In this document: positions 9,358 to 22,191 of the stretch, in pieces
Layout of the letters: each line of letters opens with the position of its first letter
Numbering within the stretch: the stretch's first letter is position 1
Source of the DNA: Rhodococcus sp. UNC23MFCrub1.1
GTDB taxonomy: Bacteria > Actinomycetota > Actinomycetes > Mycobacteriales > Mycobacteriaceae
Direction of reading: 5' to 3'
Length of the DNA: 64,000 bases
Assembly (NCBI RefSeq): GCF_000686025.1
Contig: NZ_JMLQ01000001.1
Location: 124,001 to 188,000 of the forward strand
Position numbers and translations under genes: made by a program
Notes under the pieces: model-generated
Databases searched by the model: none
What the model was told of the DNA's origin: nothing
Seen by the model: the letters and a program-made list of their open reading frames with translations, nothing else

Positions 9358-10962
9358 TCACTCCCATTCGATGGTGCCCGGCGGCTTGCTCGTCACGTCG
9401 AGCACCACCCGGTTCACCTCGCGCACCTCGTTGGTGACCCGGGTGGAGATCCGTTCGAGCACGTCGTACGGCAGCCGGGTCCAGTCCGCGGTCATCGCGT
9501 CCTCGCTCGACACCGGACGCAGGACGATGGGATGGCCGTAGGTCCGGCCGTCGCCCTGCACACCCACACTGCGGACGTCGGCGAGCAGCACCACGGGGCA
9601 CTGCCAGATCTGGGAGTCCAGACCCGCCATCGTCAGCTCCTCGCGGGCGATGGCGTCGGCGTGGCGCAGCGTCGCCAGGCGATCGGGCGTCACGGATCCG
9701 ATGATGCGGATGGCCAGACCCGGGCCGGGGAACGGTTGCCGCGCCACGATCTCCTCGGGCAGGCCGAGCTCCCGGCCGACGGCGCGGACCTCGTCCTTGA
9801 ACAGCAGCCGGAGCGGCTCCACGAGCGAGAACTGCAGATCCTCGGGCAGACCGCCGACGTTGTGATGACTCTTGATGTTGGCGGTACCGCTGCCGCCGCC
9901 GGACTCGACCACGTCCGGGTAGAGCGTGCCCTGGACGAGGAAGTCGATCGACTCCCCGTGCGCCGCACTGTCACCCAGTTCCGCGCTCACCGCACCCTCG
10001 AACGATCGGATGAACTCGCGGCCGATGATCTTGCGCTTGGTCTCCGGATCCGAGACGCCCTCGAGCTCGCGCAGGAAGGTGTCCACGGCGTCCACCGTCA
10101 CCAACCGGGCGCCGGTGGCGGCGACGAAGTCCTGCTGGACCTGCTCGCGCTCTCCCGCTCGCAGCAGTCCGTGATCGACGAACACACACGTCAGTCGGTC
10201 ACCGATCGCGCGCTGCACCAACGCCGCGGCGACCGCGGAGTCGACACCGCCGGAGAGACCACAGATGGCCCGGCCGTCGCCCACCTGCTCGCGCACCTGC
10301 TCGACCAGCGCGTCCGCGATGTTCGCCGCCGTCCACGTCGGCGCGATGCCGGCGATGTCGTGCAGGAAACGGGACAGCACCTGCTGACCGTGCGGGGAGT
10401 GCAGGACCTCCGGGTGATACTGCACCCCGGCGAGGCGTCGCGCCCGGTTCTCGAAGCCGGCGACGGGGGCGCCGGCACTGGTCGCCACGACCTCGAAACC
10501 CTCGGGAGCTTCGGTGACGGCGTCGCCGTGACTCATCCACACGGGCTGCGTCGACGGCAGCCCGTCGTGCAGCGTTCCGCCGGAGACGTCGATGTCGGTG
10601 CGCCCGTACTCGCGGGTGCCCGTGTGGGTGACCGTGCCACCCAGCGCACCCGCCATCGCCTGGAAGCCGTAGCAGATACCGAATACCGGGACGTCCAGGT
10701 CGAACAGCGCCGGATCGAGCTGCGGCGCACCTTCGGCGTAGACGCTCGACGGACCACCGGACAGCACGATCGCCGCGGGCTTCTTCGCCGCGATCTCGTC
10801 GACCGTCATCGTGTGCGACACGACCTCGGAGAACACCCGTGCCTCGCGGACGCGCCGCGCGATCAACTGGGCGTACTGCGCGCCGAAGTCGACGACGAGC
10901 ACCGGATTCGCGTTCTCGAGGGGCGGGACGGGATCCTGCTGCGGGGAGTCGGTCACGCGCAC
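9358..10962 (-). CDS. guaA: GMP synthase (glutamine-hydrolysing)
   Basis: Makes GMP from XMP, ATP and glutamine. The 534-residue protein has the class I glutamine amidotransferase domain with the nucleophile Cys in FGICYGFQ near residue 97. The ATP-pyrophosphatase loop [14 protein letters not shown] follows near residue 235, and the dimerisation domain ends in the conserved KPPGTIEWE. The start is a GTG; a second GTG two codons in is equally possible. It lies 22 bases downstream of the choD-like gene in a guaB-guaB3-choD-guaA group, so three genes of guanine nucleotide synthesis are together. Confidence 0.97.
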   Translation of the reverse strand: MRVTDSPQQDPVPPLENANPVLVVDFGAQYAQLIARRVREARVFSEVVSHTMTVDEIAAKKPAAIVLSGGPSSVYAEGAPQLDPALFDLDVPVFGICYGFQAMAGALGGTVTHTGTREYGRTDIDVSGGTLHDGLPSTQPVWMSHGDAVTEAPEGFEVVATSAGAPVAGFENRARRLAGVQYHPEVLHSPHGQQVLSRFLHDIAGIAPTWTAANIADALVEQVREQVGDGRAICGLSGGVDSAVAAALVQRAIGDRLTCVFVDHGLLRAGEREQVQQDFVAATGARLVTVDAVDTFLRELEGVSDPETKRKIIGREFIRSFEGAVSAELGDSAAHGESIDFLVQGTLYPDVVESGGGSGTANIKSHHNVGGLPEDLQFSLVEPLRLLFKDEVRAVGRELGLPEEIVARQPFPGPGLAIRIIGSVTPDRLATLRHADAIAREELTMAGLDSQIWQCPVVLLADVRSVGVQGDGRTYGHPIVLRPVSSEDAMTADWTRLPYDVLERISTRVTNEVREVNRVVLDVTSKPPGTIEWE

Positions 10963-10984
10963 AGTCTAGAGAGCGCGTCCGCCC

Positions 10985-12775
10985 TCATGCCGCGCCGGTG
11001 CTGCCCGCGTGGCTGGCGACCCGCGTCGAGGACGGCGGCGTACTCGTCGGCGTCCGGATCTCGACGATGGGCAGCACGAGCGCCGCCGGTGCGTGCGCGG
11101 GAACCACCGGGCTGCGGGGTGCGATGGGTTCGATGCGCTCGTACGGCAGACCCTGCGCGGGCCGAAGGTCCTTCTCCCCCTTGTTCGGCCACAGCGACGC
11201 GGCCCGCTCGGCCTGCGCGCTGATGGTCAGCGAGGGATTGACGCCCAGGTTGGCGGACACCGACGAGCCGTCGACGATGCTCAGCGTCGGGTAGTTGTGC
11301 ACGCGGTGGTACGGGTCGATGACGCCGTTCTCCACGTCTTCGGAGATGACGCAGCCGCCGAGGAAGTGGGCGGTGAGCGGGATGTTGAAGACTTCTCCCC
11401 ACGTCCCGCCGGCGATCCCGTCGATCTTCTTCGCGATGCGCCGGGTGGCCTCGTTGCCCATCGGGATCCACGTGGGGTTCGGCTCGCCGTGTCCCTGCCG
11501 GCTGCTGACGTGACGACGCCCGAACGGACCACGCTTGGTGAAGGTGGTGATGGAGTTGTCGAGGTTCTGCATCACCAGCGCGATGATGGTGCGCTCGCTC
11601 CAGTGCCGCGTGTTCATCATGCGCAGGAACCGGACGGGGTTCTTGACCACCTCGGCGAGGAACTTGAGCCACCGCGGGGTGCGGCCGCCGCCGTCCGTCA
11701 TGAGCGTCTGCAGCAGGCCCATCGCGTTGGAGCCCTTGCCGTAGCGGCACGGTTCGATGTGCGTGTCCGCACTGGGGTGGAACGACGACGTGATCGCGAC
11801 ACCGCGGGTGAGGTCGATCGACGGGTCGTAGGTCAGCTTGCCCGCGCCGACGATGGACTCCGAGTTGGTGCGCGTCAGGCGCCCGACCGTGGGCGAGAGG
11901 TTCGGCAGCGAACCCGTGTCGCGGAACTTGTGCATGAGCTGCTGGGTGCCCCACGTGCCGGCGGCGAGGACGACGTGCCCCGCGGTGTAGGTGGCACGGC
12001 CCTTGCGCAGGCGCGCGCCGGTCCGCTCGGTTGACACGACCCACGAACCGTCCGGTCGCGGCGTCAGGTCGGTGACGGTGGTCATCGGCACGATGTCCGC
12101 GCCGGCCTTCTCCGCGAGGCCGAGGTAGTTCTTGAGCAGCGTGTTCTTGGCGTTGTGGCGGCAGCCCGTCATGCACTCGCCGCACTCGATGCAGCCGGTG
12201 CGGTCCGGGCCCATGCCGCCGAAGTACGGATCGGGCACCGTCTTGCCGGGCTCGTCGCCGAAGAACACGCCGACGGGCGTCTGGATGAAGGTGTGGCCGA
12301 CGCCCATGTCGTCCGCGACGGACTTCATGACGTGGTCCGCCGGGGTCATGTGCGGGTTCTGCACGACACCGAGCATCTTCTGCGCCTGCTCGTAGAACGG
12401 CGTCAGCTCGGAGTGCCAGTCGGTGATGTGCGACCACTGCTGGTCCTGGAAGAACGTCCGCGGCGGCTGGTAGAGCGTGTTGGCGTAGTTCAGCGACCCG
12501 CCGCCGACACCGGCGCCGGCCAGGATGAGGCAGTCACGCAGCAGGTGGACGCGCTGGATGCCGAAACAGCCCAGCTTCGGCGCCCAGAGGAACTTCTTCA
12601 GGTCCCAGCTGGTCGCCGCGAAGTCGTCGTCCTCGAACCGACGCCCGGCCTCGAGAACGCCGACCGAGTACCCCTTCTCGACGAGCCGCAGCGCCGTGAC
12701 ACTGCCACCGAAGCCGGACCCCACGACGAGGACGTCGTAGTGCGGGGTGGCGCTCGTCGTGGTTGCGTCGCTCAT
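10985..12775 (-). CDS. choD: GMC-type flavoprotein oxidoreductase, ChoD-like (putative cholesterol oxidase)
   Basis: A 596-residue FAD enzyme with the N-terminal dinucleotide fold DVLVVGSGFGGSVTALRL, the GAGVGGGSLNYAN flavin loop and the C-terminal GMC region (HFLGGCVISED, IVDGSSVSANLGVNPSLTI). Around residue 200 it carries CIECGECMTGC, a cysteine cluster seen in ChoD-type members, whose role is unclear to me. A strong AGGAGG lies 6 bases before the ATG at 12775. In mycobacteria choD sits next to guaB3/guaB as here. True cholesterol oxidase activity in this family is debated, so the substrate should be treated as a sterol or other alcohol that is not yet fixed. Confidence 0.82.
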   Translation of the reverse strand: MSDATTTSATPHYDVLVVGSGFGGSVTALRLVEKGYSVGVLEAGRRFEDDDFAATSWDLKKFLWAPKLGCFGIQRVHLLRDCLILAGAGVGGGSLNYANTLYQPPRTFFQDQQWSHITDWHSELTPFYEQAQKMLGVVQNPHMTPADHVMKSVADDMGVGHTFIQTPVGVFFGDEPGKTVPDPYFGGMGPDRTGCIECGECMTGCRHNAKNTLLKNYLGLAEKAGADIVPMTTVTDLTPRPDGSWVVSTERTGARLRKGRATYTAGHVVLAAGTWGTQQLMHKFRDTGSLPNLSPTVGRLTRTNSESIVGAGKLTYDPSIDLTRGVAITSSFHPSADTHIEPCRYGKGSNAMGLLQTLMTDGGGRTPRWLKFLAEVVKNPVRFLRMMNTRHWSERTIIALVMQNLDNSITTFTKRGPFGRRHVSSRQGHGEPNPTWIPMGNEATRRIAKKIDGIAGGTWGEVFNIPLTAHFLGGCVISEDVENGVIDPYHRVHNYPTLSIVDGSSVSANLGVNPSLTISAQAERAASLWPNKGEKDLRPAQGLPYERIEPIAPRSPVVPAHAPAALVLPIVEIRTPTSTPPSSTRVASHAGSTGAA

Positions 12776-12855
12776 CGAGACCTCCTGATAGACCCGGACG
12801 TGATCGGCACCACGATACCGTACGTGTGAATCCGGGTGACAGGAACTGGTCGCGA

Positions 12856-13998
12856 CTATCCGCGGATGTTGAGGCCCACCTTCTGGAACTCCTTGAGATC
12901 GGAGTAGCCCGACTTGGCCATCGACCGTCGCAGGCCGCCGACCAGGTCCAGCGAACCGAACGGGTCCGTCGACGGACCGGACAGGACGCGGTCCAGCGAC
13001 GGACGGTCCTCGCCGAACGACACGGGCAGGAACGCACCGCGCGGCATCGACGGGTGCGCCGCTGCCGACGGCCAGTACCAACCGCGGCCGGGAGCCTCGT
13101 CGGCCAAGGCGAGCGGTGCTCCGAGCACGGCGGCGTCCGCACCGCAGGCGATGGCCTTCGCGAGATGACCCGATGTCGAGATCCCGCCGTCGGCGAGCAC
13201 GTGCACGTACCGGCCGCCGGTCTCGTCCAGGTAGTCACGACGGGCGGCGGCGGCGTCGGCGATCGCGGTGGCCATCGGGACACCGATACCGAGGACCTCG
13301 CCCGTGGTGGTGGCACCCTCGGTGGATCCGTAGCCGACGATGACACCCGCGGCGCCGGTCCGCATTAGGTGCAGGGCGGTGCGGTGGTCGCTCACGCCGC
13401 CGGCCACGACGGGAACGTCGAGCTCGGCGATGAACGTCTTCATGTTGAGCGGTTCCTCGCTCGGGTGCCCCACGTGCTCCGCGGAGATGATCGTGCCCTG
13501 CACGACCAACAGGTCGATGCCCGCGGCCACCAGTGCCGGAGTCAGCGACCGTGCGTTCTGGGGACTGACGCGCACGGCGACCGTGACACCGGCCTCCCGC
13601 ACCTGCGCGACGGCGGCGGCCAGCAGATCCGGCTGCAGGGGTGCGGCGTGAAGCTTCTGCAGCATCTTCACCGGCGCGTCCGCGTCGACGTCCGATTCCG
13701 CGAGCTCGACGAGCTGATCGATCACCGACTCCACGTCGGCGTGGCGGCTCCACAGGCCCTCACCGTTGATGACGCCGAGGCCACCGCGCTTGCCCAGCTC
13801 GATCGCGAACGACGGAGACACCAACGCGTCGGTCGGGTGCGCGACGATCGGGATGTCGAAGCGGTAGGCGTCCAGTTGCCATGCCGTCGACACCTCCTTC
13901 GACGACCGGGTACGCCGGGACGGGACGATGTCCACGTCCTCGAGCTCGTACGTCCGTCGAGCCGTGCGGCCCATGCCAATTTCCACCAGGTCGCGCAC
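12856..13998 (-). CDS. guaB3: GuaB3 family IMP dehydrogenase-related protein
   Basis: A 380-residue TIM-barrel protein of the IMPDH/GMP reductase superfamily (GRTARRTYELEDVDIVPSRR at the N-terminus, DAAVLGAPLALADEAPGRG near the C-terminus). It has no CBS domains. Where true IMPDH has the catalytic loop GPGSICTTR, this protein reads GAAGVIVGYGSTEG with no cysteine. It is therefore unlikely to run the standard IMPDH reaction, and its function in actinobacteria is unresolved. It sits between guaB and choD in conserved mycobacterial order. The GTG start at 13998 has a GAGAGGA purine stretch just upstream. Confidence 0.9.
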   Translation of the reverse strand: MRDLVEIGMGRTARRTYELEDVDIVPSRRTRSSKEVSTAWQLDAYRFDIPIVAHPTDALVSPSFAIELGKRGGLGVINGEGLWSRHADVESVIDQLVELAESDVDADAPVKMLQKLHAAPLQPDLLAAAVAQVREAGVTVAVRVSPQNARSLTPALVAAGIDLLVVQGTIISAEHVGHPSEEPLNMKTFIAELDVPVVAGGVSDHRTALHLMRTGAAGVIVGYGSTEGATTTGEVLGIGVPMATAIADAAAARRDYLDETGGRYVHVLADGGISTSGHLAKAIACGADAAVLGAPLALADEAPGRGWYWPSAAAHPSMPRGAFLPVSFGEDRPSLDRVLSGPSTDPFGSLDLVGGLRRSMAKSGYSDLKEFQKVGLNIRG

Positions 13999-14067
13999 GC
14001 GCGTCCTCTCTCGTAAGCCTCCCGGACCTCGTGGGTCGGGAGGCGCTCGACTCCGGCCGGAATCGAG

Positions 14068-16226
<2,159 letters not shown>

Positions 16227-16250
16227 GACGTCGGCGCGCGACACCACCTC

Positions 16251-16291
16251 ACGACGAAGGCCCGCAGACAGTATCTGCGGGCCTTCGTCGT
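16251..16291. terminator. Bidirectional terminator hairpin between DUF5319 gene and rsdA
   Basis: Perfect 18-base inverted repeat: the left arm 16251-16268 (ACGACGAAGGCCCGCAGA) pairs fully with 16274-16291 around a 5-base CAGTA loop. It lies between the convergent ends of the DUF5319 gene and rsdA, so it can serve both strands. Confidence 0.85.
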
Positions 16292-16313
16292 GCACGTGGT
16301 CGGTGACTCGAGG

Positions 16314-17336
16314 TCAGTTGGGCACCACGGACGTGTCCGGGGTGACCGCCGCCGTCGTCGACGGCACGGGCGCAGGGGCTCGCAGGATCTCCGGCGGGAT
16401 GGTGACCGTTGTGGTGGGCGCCTGCGGGAACAATTGCAGGTCCGTCGGCAGCGGGAACGGCAGCTGGATGTCGGTCGGCAGCTGCGGGATCTCCGTCGGG
16501 AGCGGGACCTGCGGGAGCTGCAGGCTCGGATCGACGGGGATCTCCGGGATGATGTCCTGCGGCACGGTCGGCACCGTGGTGACCGGCGTGGTCGGCAACG
16601 CCGGCGGCGGAACGGCGGCCGGCGCTGTCAGCTTCGCCAACTCGTCCGACAGGCGCGTCCACCACATCTGCAGCTGGGCACGCTCGTCCTCGTCGCGGAT
16701 GCTCTCCGTGCGCTGTGCGGCTTCGGCCAGACGAGTCTTGGCCGTCTCCGCGTCACCACGAGCGAGCAGATCCTCGACCTCCTGCAGCGCCGACGTGGTA
16801 TCGACCTGCGCGACCGTCGAATCGGCCTGCTGGGTGAAGACGACCTCCTTCACCTTCCACAGGGGATCGCCCGGCATCGCGCTGTACGAGAACGCCGTGA
16901 CACCACCCGCGAGGAACGCGACGGCGGCCGCGGCACCGGCGACGGGGCGCAGGAAACGCATCCGGCTCCGCGTGCGCTGACGGTGCAGCGCGTCCTCGGC
17001 CAGCGCGAGATCGATCGCCGCGGCGACCTGATCGAGATCGGGACTCTCGGGGAGCGGGTCGGCGAGGATGTCGGAACGCCATTCGGCCAGCAGACTGGCC
17101 AGGCGATACTCGTCGGAGTCGACGGTCGCGACGGGACCGTCGCTCGCGATCGCATCGATGAGCGCGTCGTCACGGCGCACGGCCATGATGTCGACGGGGC
17201 CGGACGACTCGAGGTCGTCGACGGCTCGGGGATCGACGCCACCTGCGCCGGAGGCGTCGGGGCGGCCGGTGGCTCCGTGTCCGGAGGCGCCGTGCCGAGA
17301 ATCTCCAGCGCTGCCGCGCCACGAGTCCCTAGCCAT
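16314..17336 (-). CDS. rsdA: Anti-sigma-D factor RsdA
   Basis: A 340-residue single-span membrane protein. The N-terminal cytosolic part has the sigma-binding motif region (DDALIDAIASDGPV) and LLAEWRSDILADPLPE. One helix follows (VAGAAAAVAFLAGGVTAFSY), and an extracytoplasmic part carries a helical segment and a long Pro/Val/Thr-rich tail. The gene overlaps the 3' end of sigD by 8 bases, and a GTG three codons earlier is an alternative start. The counterpart Rv3413c binds and inhibits SigD until regulated proteolysis releases it. The Pro-rich tail may sit in the cell wall. Confidence 0.88.
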   Translation of the reverse strand: MARDSWRGSAGDSRHGASGHGATGRPDASGAGGVDPRAVDDLESSGPVDIMAVRRDDALIDAIASDGPVATVDSDEYRLASLLAEWRSDILADPLPESPDLDQVAAAIDLALAEDALHRQRTRSRMRFLRPVAGAAAAVAFLAGGVTAFSYSAMPGDPLWKVKEVVFTQQADSTVAQVDTTSALQEVEDLLARGDAETAKTRLAEAAQRTESIRDEDERAQLQMWWTRLSDELAKLTAPAAVPPPALPTTPVTTVPTVPQDIIPEIPVDPSLQLPQVPLPTEIPQLPTDIQLPFPLPTDLQLFPQAPTTTVTIPPEILRAPAPVPSTTAAVTPDTSVVPN

Positions 17337-17925
17337 ACTTGTCACCTGCTCCCACTACTTCGTTCTTCAGCTTCGCTATTGCCCGGTGCTGCGCCACACG
17401 AACGGCGCCTGCGGTACTACCCACGGCGGCGGCCGTCTCCTCTGCCGACAACCCGACCACCAACCGGAGCACCAGGATCTCGCGGTGTTTCTCCGACAGC
17501 GTCGACAGCAGTTCGTTCATGCGGCGTCCTGCCTCCGAATCCAGCGCCCGTTGCTCGGGGCCGTCCTCGATGGACATGACATCCGGTACATCGGCCATCG
17601 GTTCGGATTTGTTACGCGACGAGCTGCGATGGGCGTCCGCGACCTTGTGCGATGCGATCCCGTACACGAACGCCATGAAGGGACGGCCCTGGTCCTCGTA
17701 GCGCGGCAGCGCTGTCATGACCGCGAGGCACACCTCCTGGGCGACGTCATCAGCAGACAGCTGACCCCTCTCACCTGCACCGACGCGCGCGCGGCAGTAC
17801 CGGACCACGATCGGCCTGATGGTTTCGAGGACGACGGAGAGAGCCCTTCGGTCGCCGCGAGCAGCTGCGGCGACGGCCGAGTCCAGCCCCTCACCCGTGG
17901 CAATCATCGTCAGAGTGTTTCCCAC
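17329..17925 (-). CDS. sigD: ECF RNA polymerase sigma factor SigD
   Basis: A 198-residue group 4 sigma factor. Region 2 is PIVVRYCRARVG with SADDVAQEVCLAVMTALPRYEDQ read in pieces. Region 4 is EKHREILVLRLVVGLSAEETAAAVGSTAGAVRVAQHRA read in pieces. A GTG start is used; an in-frame ATG six codons later is also possible. The stop TAG lies inside the rsdA start region, so sigma and anti-sigma factor are co-translated. In mycobacteria SigD takes part in stationary-phase and nutrient-limitation responses; that role here is by homology. Confidence 0.92.
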   Translation of the reverse strand: MGNTLTMIATGEGLDSAVAAAARGDRRALSVVLETIRPIVVRYCRARVGAGERGQLSADDVAQEVCLAVMTALPRYEDQGRPFMAFVYGIASHKVADAHRSSSRNKSEPMADVPDVMSIEDGPEQRALDSEAGRRMNELLSTLSEKHREILVLRLVVGLSAEETAAAVGSTAGAVRVAQHRAIAKLKNEVVGAGDKYG

Positions 17926-18043
17926 CTCACATCGGGCCCGCTCCGGAATCGAGCGCGCTTCCTCCCGGTCCCCGACGGCCCGGTGCGGAACCTCTCAAGG
18001 ATAGTCGCCGCCCGACGCGGCTCGACCGAACCGTACGGTTCGG

Positions 18044-18799
18044 TCACGAGAATTGCCCACCGCGTGACCGGATCGCAACCTCGAACACCCGTCGGACAGC
18101 GCCGGCGTCGCGGTCACCGCACGCTTCGGACAGGCAGGCGGAGGCCCACGCGAGCGGGAGCAGGTCGGCGGCGACGGCGTCGTCGCGCACCGCGCGCGCT
18201 GCCGTCGCGGCGCCCGCGTGATCACCCCCCACCAGCAGGGCCGCGGCGTGCACCACACGGGACTTGACGAGGTGCCGCGGCGACCGGAACTCCCGTGCCG
18301 CCCGAACGGATGCCTCCGCCGCGTCGAGGGCGCGCCGCGCGTCACCCGACGCCATCGCCACCTCCGCCCGGACCCACATCACGCGGAGTGACACTCGCTG
18401 GTGCCCCGGCCGGGTGGCGAGCACCGACTCCGCCCGGGCGAGGAGGACGTCGGCCCGCGCGAGGCGGCGGGGACCGATGGCATCGGCGGCGAGACCGACG
18501 AGGGCGTCCACGGCGGCGTCGACGTCGATCGCCCGGCGCGGACCTGTCCCACGGGAGAAGCCGCTGTCGACGAGCGCCGCGCCGTCACGCACCGCGGCGT
18601 CGGTGTGGCGGCCGAGTTGGCGCAGCAGCGACCCCTCGAGGCTCGCGCTCAGGGACCGCACGGCCGGATCGGCGTCGCGCCGCAGCGACCGGGCCCGGGT
18701 GAGCGAGGCGGCGTACCACCCGCGGGCCCCGGCGTCGACGGCCTCCGACCACCGTGTCAGGGAGTCCGGACCGGGCACGGGAGGACACGAGGACTGCAC
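18044..18799 (-). CDS. Conserved helical-repeat protein (Rv3415c-like)
   Basis: A 251-residue Ala/Arg-rich soluble protein built of repeated helical pairs, for example RARSLRRDADPAVRSLSASL, LARADVLLARAESVL and ARRALDAAEASVRAAREF. This suggests a TPR-like scaffold. No catalytic motif is visible. It lies upstream of sigD in the same direction and next to whiB3, matching Rv3415c in M. tuberculosis. The function is unknown. Confidence 0.75.
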   Translation of the reverse strand: MQSSCPPVPGPDSLTRWSEAVDAGARGWYAASLTRARSLRRDADPAVRSLSASLEGSLLRQLGRHTDAAVRDGAALVDSGFSRGTGPRRAIDVDAAVDALVGLAADAIGPRRLARADVLLARAESVLATRPGHQRVSLRVMWVRAEVAMASGDARRALDAAEASVRAAREFRSPRHLVKSRVVHAAALLVGGDHAGAATAARAVRDDAVAADLLPLAWASACLSEACGDRDAGAVRRVFEVAIRSRGGQFS

Positions 18800-19097
18800 G
18801 GGAAACAGAATAGTCTTCGGGCGTTATCCAGGAATTTACACACGAAATGTCACGACATTTCCGGGCACAGTGTGTCGGTGTCTTGTCGACGATGTGACAG
18901 GGACATTACGAGGACTCCCCTACCGGCTCGACACCAGAGAAAAGTGTCGTCCGAGTTAATTAATGCCAGCTCGGAGTATGCAGATCACCACGATCGAGAC
19001 TGTTGACGGTGAAACTCGCCCGGCTCTACGGTTGCGACAGATCGTGAACTGCACCAGAAGAATTCACGACCGTGCGTGAGAGTCCTAGGAGTACACA
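18800..19097 (+). other. Intergenic leader/promoter region of whiB3
   Basis: The longest gene-free stretch in the window (298 bases), between two divergent genes. It is visibly A+T-richer than its surroundings, with GGAATTTACACACG and an AATTAATTAA-like pocket around 18957, so several promoter -10 candidates are possible. It contains the palindrome described separately. No tRNA or open frame with coding character was seen. A long 5' untranslated leader for whiB3 would fit a redox- or stress-controlled regulator. Confidence 0.6.
18845..18860. promoter_or_regulatory. Perfect palindrome upstream of whiB3
   Basis: AAATGTC-AC-GACATTT, 7-base arms with a 2-base centre, about 240 bases before the whiB3 ATG and 46 bases before the divergent gene. 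A symmetrical A/T-ended site of this size is typical of a dimeric regulator's operator. No known regulator consensus matched in my reading. Confidence 0.45.
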
Positions 19098-19391
19098 ATG
19101 CCCCAGCCCAATCACCTTCCCGGACCCAATGCCGATATCTGGGATTGGCAGATGCACGGATCGTGCCGCGGCGAGGACTCGTCGATGTTCTTCCATCCCG
19201 ATGGTGAACGAGGACGAGCGCGAGCGCAACGCGAGATGAAGGCCAAGGAGATGTGCCGCGCGTGCCCCGTCCTCGCCCAGTGCCGGAGCCACGCGCTCGC
19301 CGTGAGCGAGCCGTACGGCATCTGGGGCGGCATGTCCGAGACCGAGCGAGAGGTCTTCGCGCGGCGCAACCGTCGCCGTCTGGCCTCCTGA
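19098..19391 (+). CDS. whiB3: WhiB-family redox-sensing transcriptional regulator WhiB3
   Basis: A 97-residue iron-sulfur regulator. The four cluster-binding cysteines are C23, C53, C56 and C62 (spacing C-x29-C-x2-C-x5-C), followed by the turn EPYGIWGGMSETER and the basic DNA-contact tail ARRNRRRLAS. The cysteine positions and the short N-terminus match mycobacterial WhiB3, as does the position between an Rv3415c-like gene and groEL1. WhiB3 in mycobacteria binds the primary sigma factor and links redox state to lipid metabolism; that role is inferred here. The ATG has AGTCCTAGGAGT a few bases upstream. Confidence 0.93.
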   Translation: MPQPNHLPGPNADIWDWQMHGSCRGEDSSMFFHPDGERGRARAQREMKAKEMCRACPVLAQCRSHALAVSEPYGIWGGMSETEREVFARRNRRRLAS

Positions 19392-19400
19392 CCCCACGAA

Positions 19401-19443
19401 CGAGCGAGGCCCCACCGGACAGTGTCCGATGGGGCCTCGCTCG
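19401..19443. terminator. Bidirectional terminator between whiB3 and groEL1
   Basis: A 14-base arm CGAGCGAGGCCCCA (19401-19414) pairs perfectly with 19430-19443. The loop contains a second short stem (CGGACA/TGTCCG). It lies 10 bases after the whiB3 stop and 13 before the groEL1 stop, serving convergent transcripts. Confidence 0.83.
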
Positions 19444-19455
19444 TCGAGAGGGTGG

Positions 19456-21159
<1,704 letters not shown>

Positions 21160-21459
21160 TTACTTGGAGATGACTGCCAGCACGTCGCGTGCGGACAGGA
21201 TCAGGTACTCCTCGCCGGCGTACTTGATCTCGGTGCCGCCGTACTTGCTGTAGATGACGGTGTCACCCTCTTTGACGTCGACAGGGATGCGATTTCCCTT
21301 GTCGGTCACTCGGCCTTCACCCACGGCCACCACGGTGCCCTCCTGGGGCTTCTCCTTGGCGGTGTCGGGGATGACCAGGCCGGAGGCGGTCGTCGTCTCG
21401 GCCTCGACGGCCTGGACGAGGATCTTGTCCTCGAGCGGCTTGATGTTCACGCCTGCCAC
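21160..21459 (-). CDS. groES: Co-chaperonin GroES (Hsp10)
   Basis: A 99-residue co-chaperonin: [18 protein letters not shown], the mobile loop region [26 protein letters not shown] read in pieces, and the roof segment [21 protein letters not shown]. It caps the GroEL cavity. It is the first gene of groES-groEL1, with its start 153 bases downstream of the CIRCE operator. Confidence 0.96.
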   Translation of the reverse strand: MAGVNIKPLEDKILVQAVEAETTTASGLVIPDTAKEKPQEGTVVAVGEGRVTDKGNRIPVDVKEGDTVIYSKYGGTEIKYAGEEYLILSARDVLAVISK

Positions 21460-21611
21460 GATGAGCCCTCCACTTTCACGATTGTCGGTCCGGGGCTGGT
21501 CCCCGGCACGGATTGTGCTGGTGTTCGTCCTGCTGGGTACTGCTCTGGTTCACGACGCACGATTGCGGTGGCCCGTCGTCGCGGGTGCCGGGTCACTGAA
21601 CCTGTCGTCGA

Positions 21612-21638
21612 CTAGCACTCTATACACGCGAGTGCCAG
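21612..21638 (-). promoter_or_regulatory. CIRCE operator (HrcA site) upstream of groES
   Basis: CTAGCACTC, nine spacer bases, GAGTGCCAG. This matches the CIRCE consensus TTAGCACTC-N9-GAGTGCTAA at 15 of 18 arm positions (one mismatch left, two right). Spacing and location upstream of groES are canonical, so repression by HrcA with release on heat shock is expected. Confidence 0.92.
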
Positions 21639-21648
21639 CACTCAACCT

Positions 21649-22018
21649 TCACGAGTGCACATTCTCGTGTCGCGTCGAGGACGCCATCGCCTCGCGGACC
21701 AGAGGCGCGACCTCGCGGCCCAGAAGTTCGACGGAGCGCAGCACCGTCTCGTGGGGCAGCGTGCCGACGCTGATGCGTCAGACGGATGCGCTCGGTCCGC
21801 GCCGCGATCGCCGCGAGCACGACGGCGGGCGCGGACGCGGCGAAGTCCTCGCGGTGATGCTCACCGACGCCGTACACGTCCAGTCCCACCTCGTCGGCGA
21901 GCTGGGCCTCCTCGACCACCTCGCGCAGTCGTCGACCGTGGCCGCGCACCTCCTGGACTCCCTCCTCCGGGTAGGTCTCGGCGAGGGTGGTGATGCCGAT
22001 CTCGACGCTCGCAGACAC
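21649..22018 (-). pseudogene. LLM-class flavin-dependent oxidoreductase remnant with internal deletion
   Basis: Remnant of a luciferase-like monooxygenase-fold enzyme of about 340 residues. The N-terminal about 80 residues are intact (IGITTLAETYPEEG, LADEVGLDVYGVGEHHREDF, SAPAVVLAAIAARTERIRLT). Near 21775 this frame stops resembling the family. A different frame then supplies the family's C-terminus (ISVGTLPHETVLRSVELLG, then EVAPLVREAMASS) to a stop at 21649. About two thirds of the gene, including the central barrel strands, is missing, and the two ends are out of frame. It lies directly upstream of the CIRCE operator. Confidence 0.85.
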
Positions 22019-22191
22019 GGTGACGCGCCCCTTTCTCACTTTCGTGACGTCTCGTCATTGCACTGGTCAGGAACGGGTTCGGTGTCCTTCCGCGGGTGGA
22101 ACCAGCGCGGGATGTGCACCTTTTCCGGCGGAGTTCGGTAACATTCGTATAACGGCAGCGTAGGAACGACCGCCCGAGGAGGTGCATGCAC

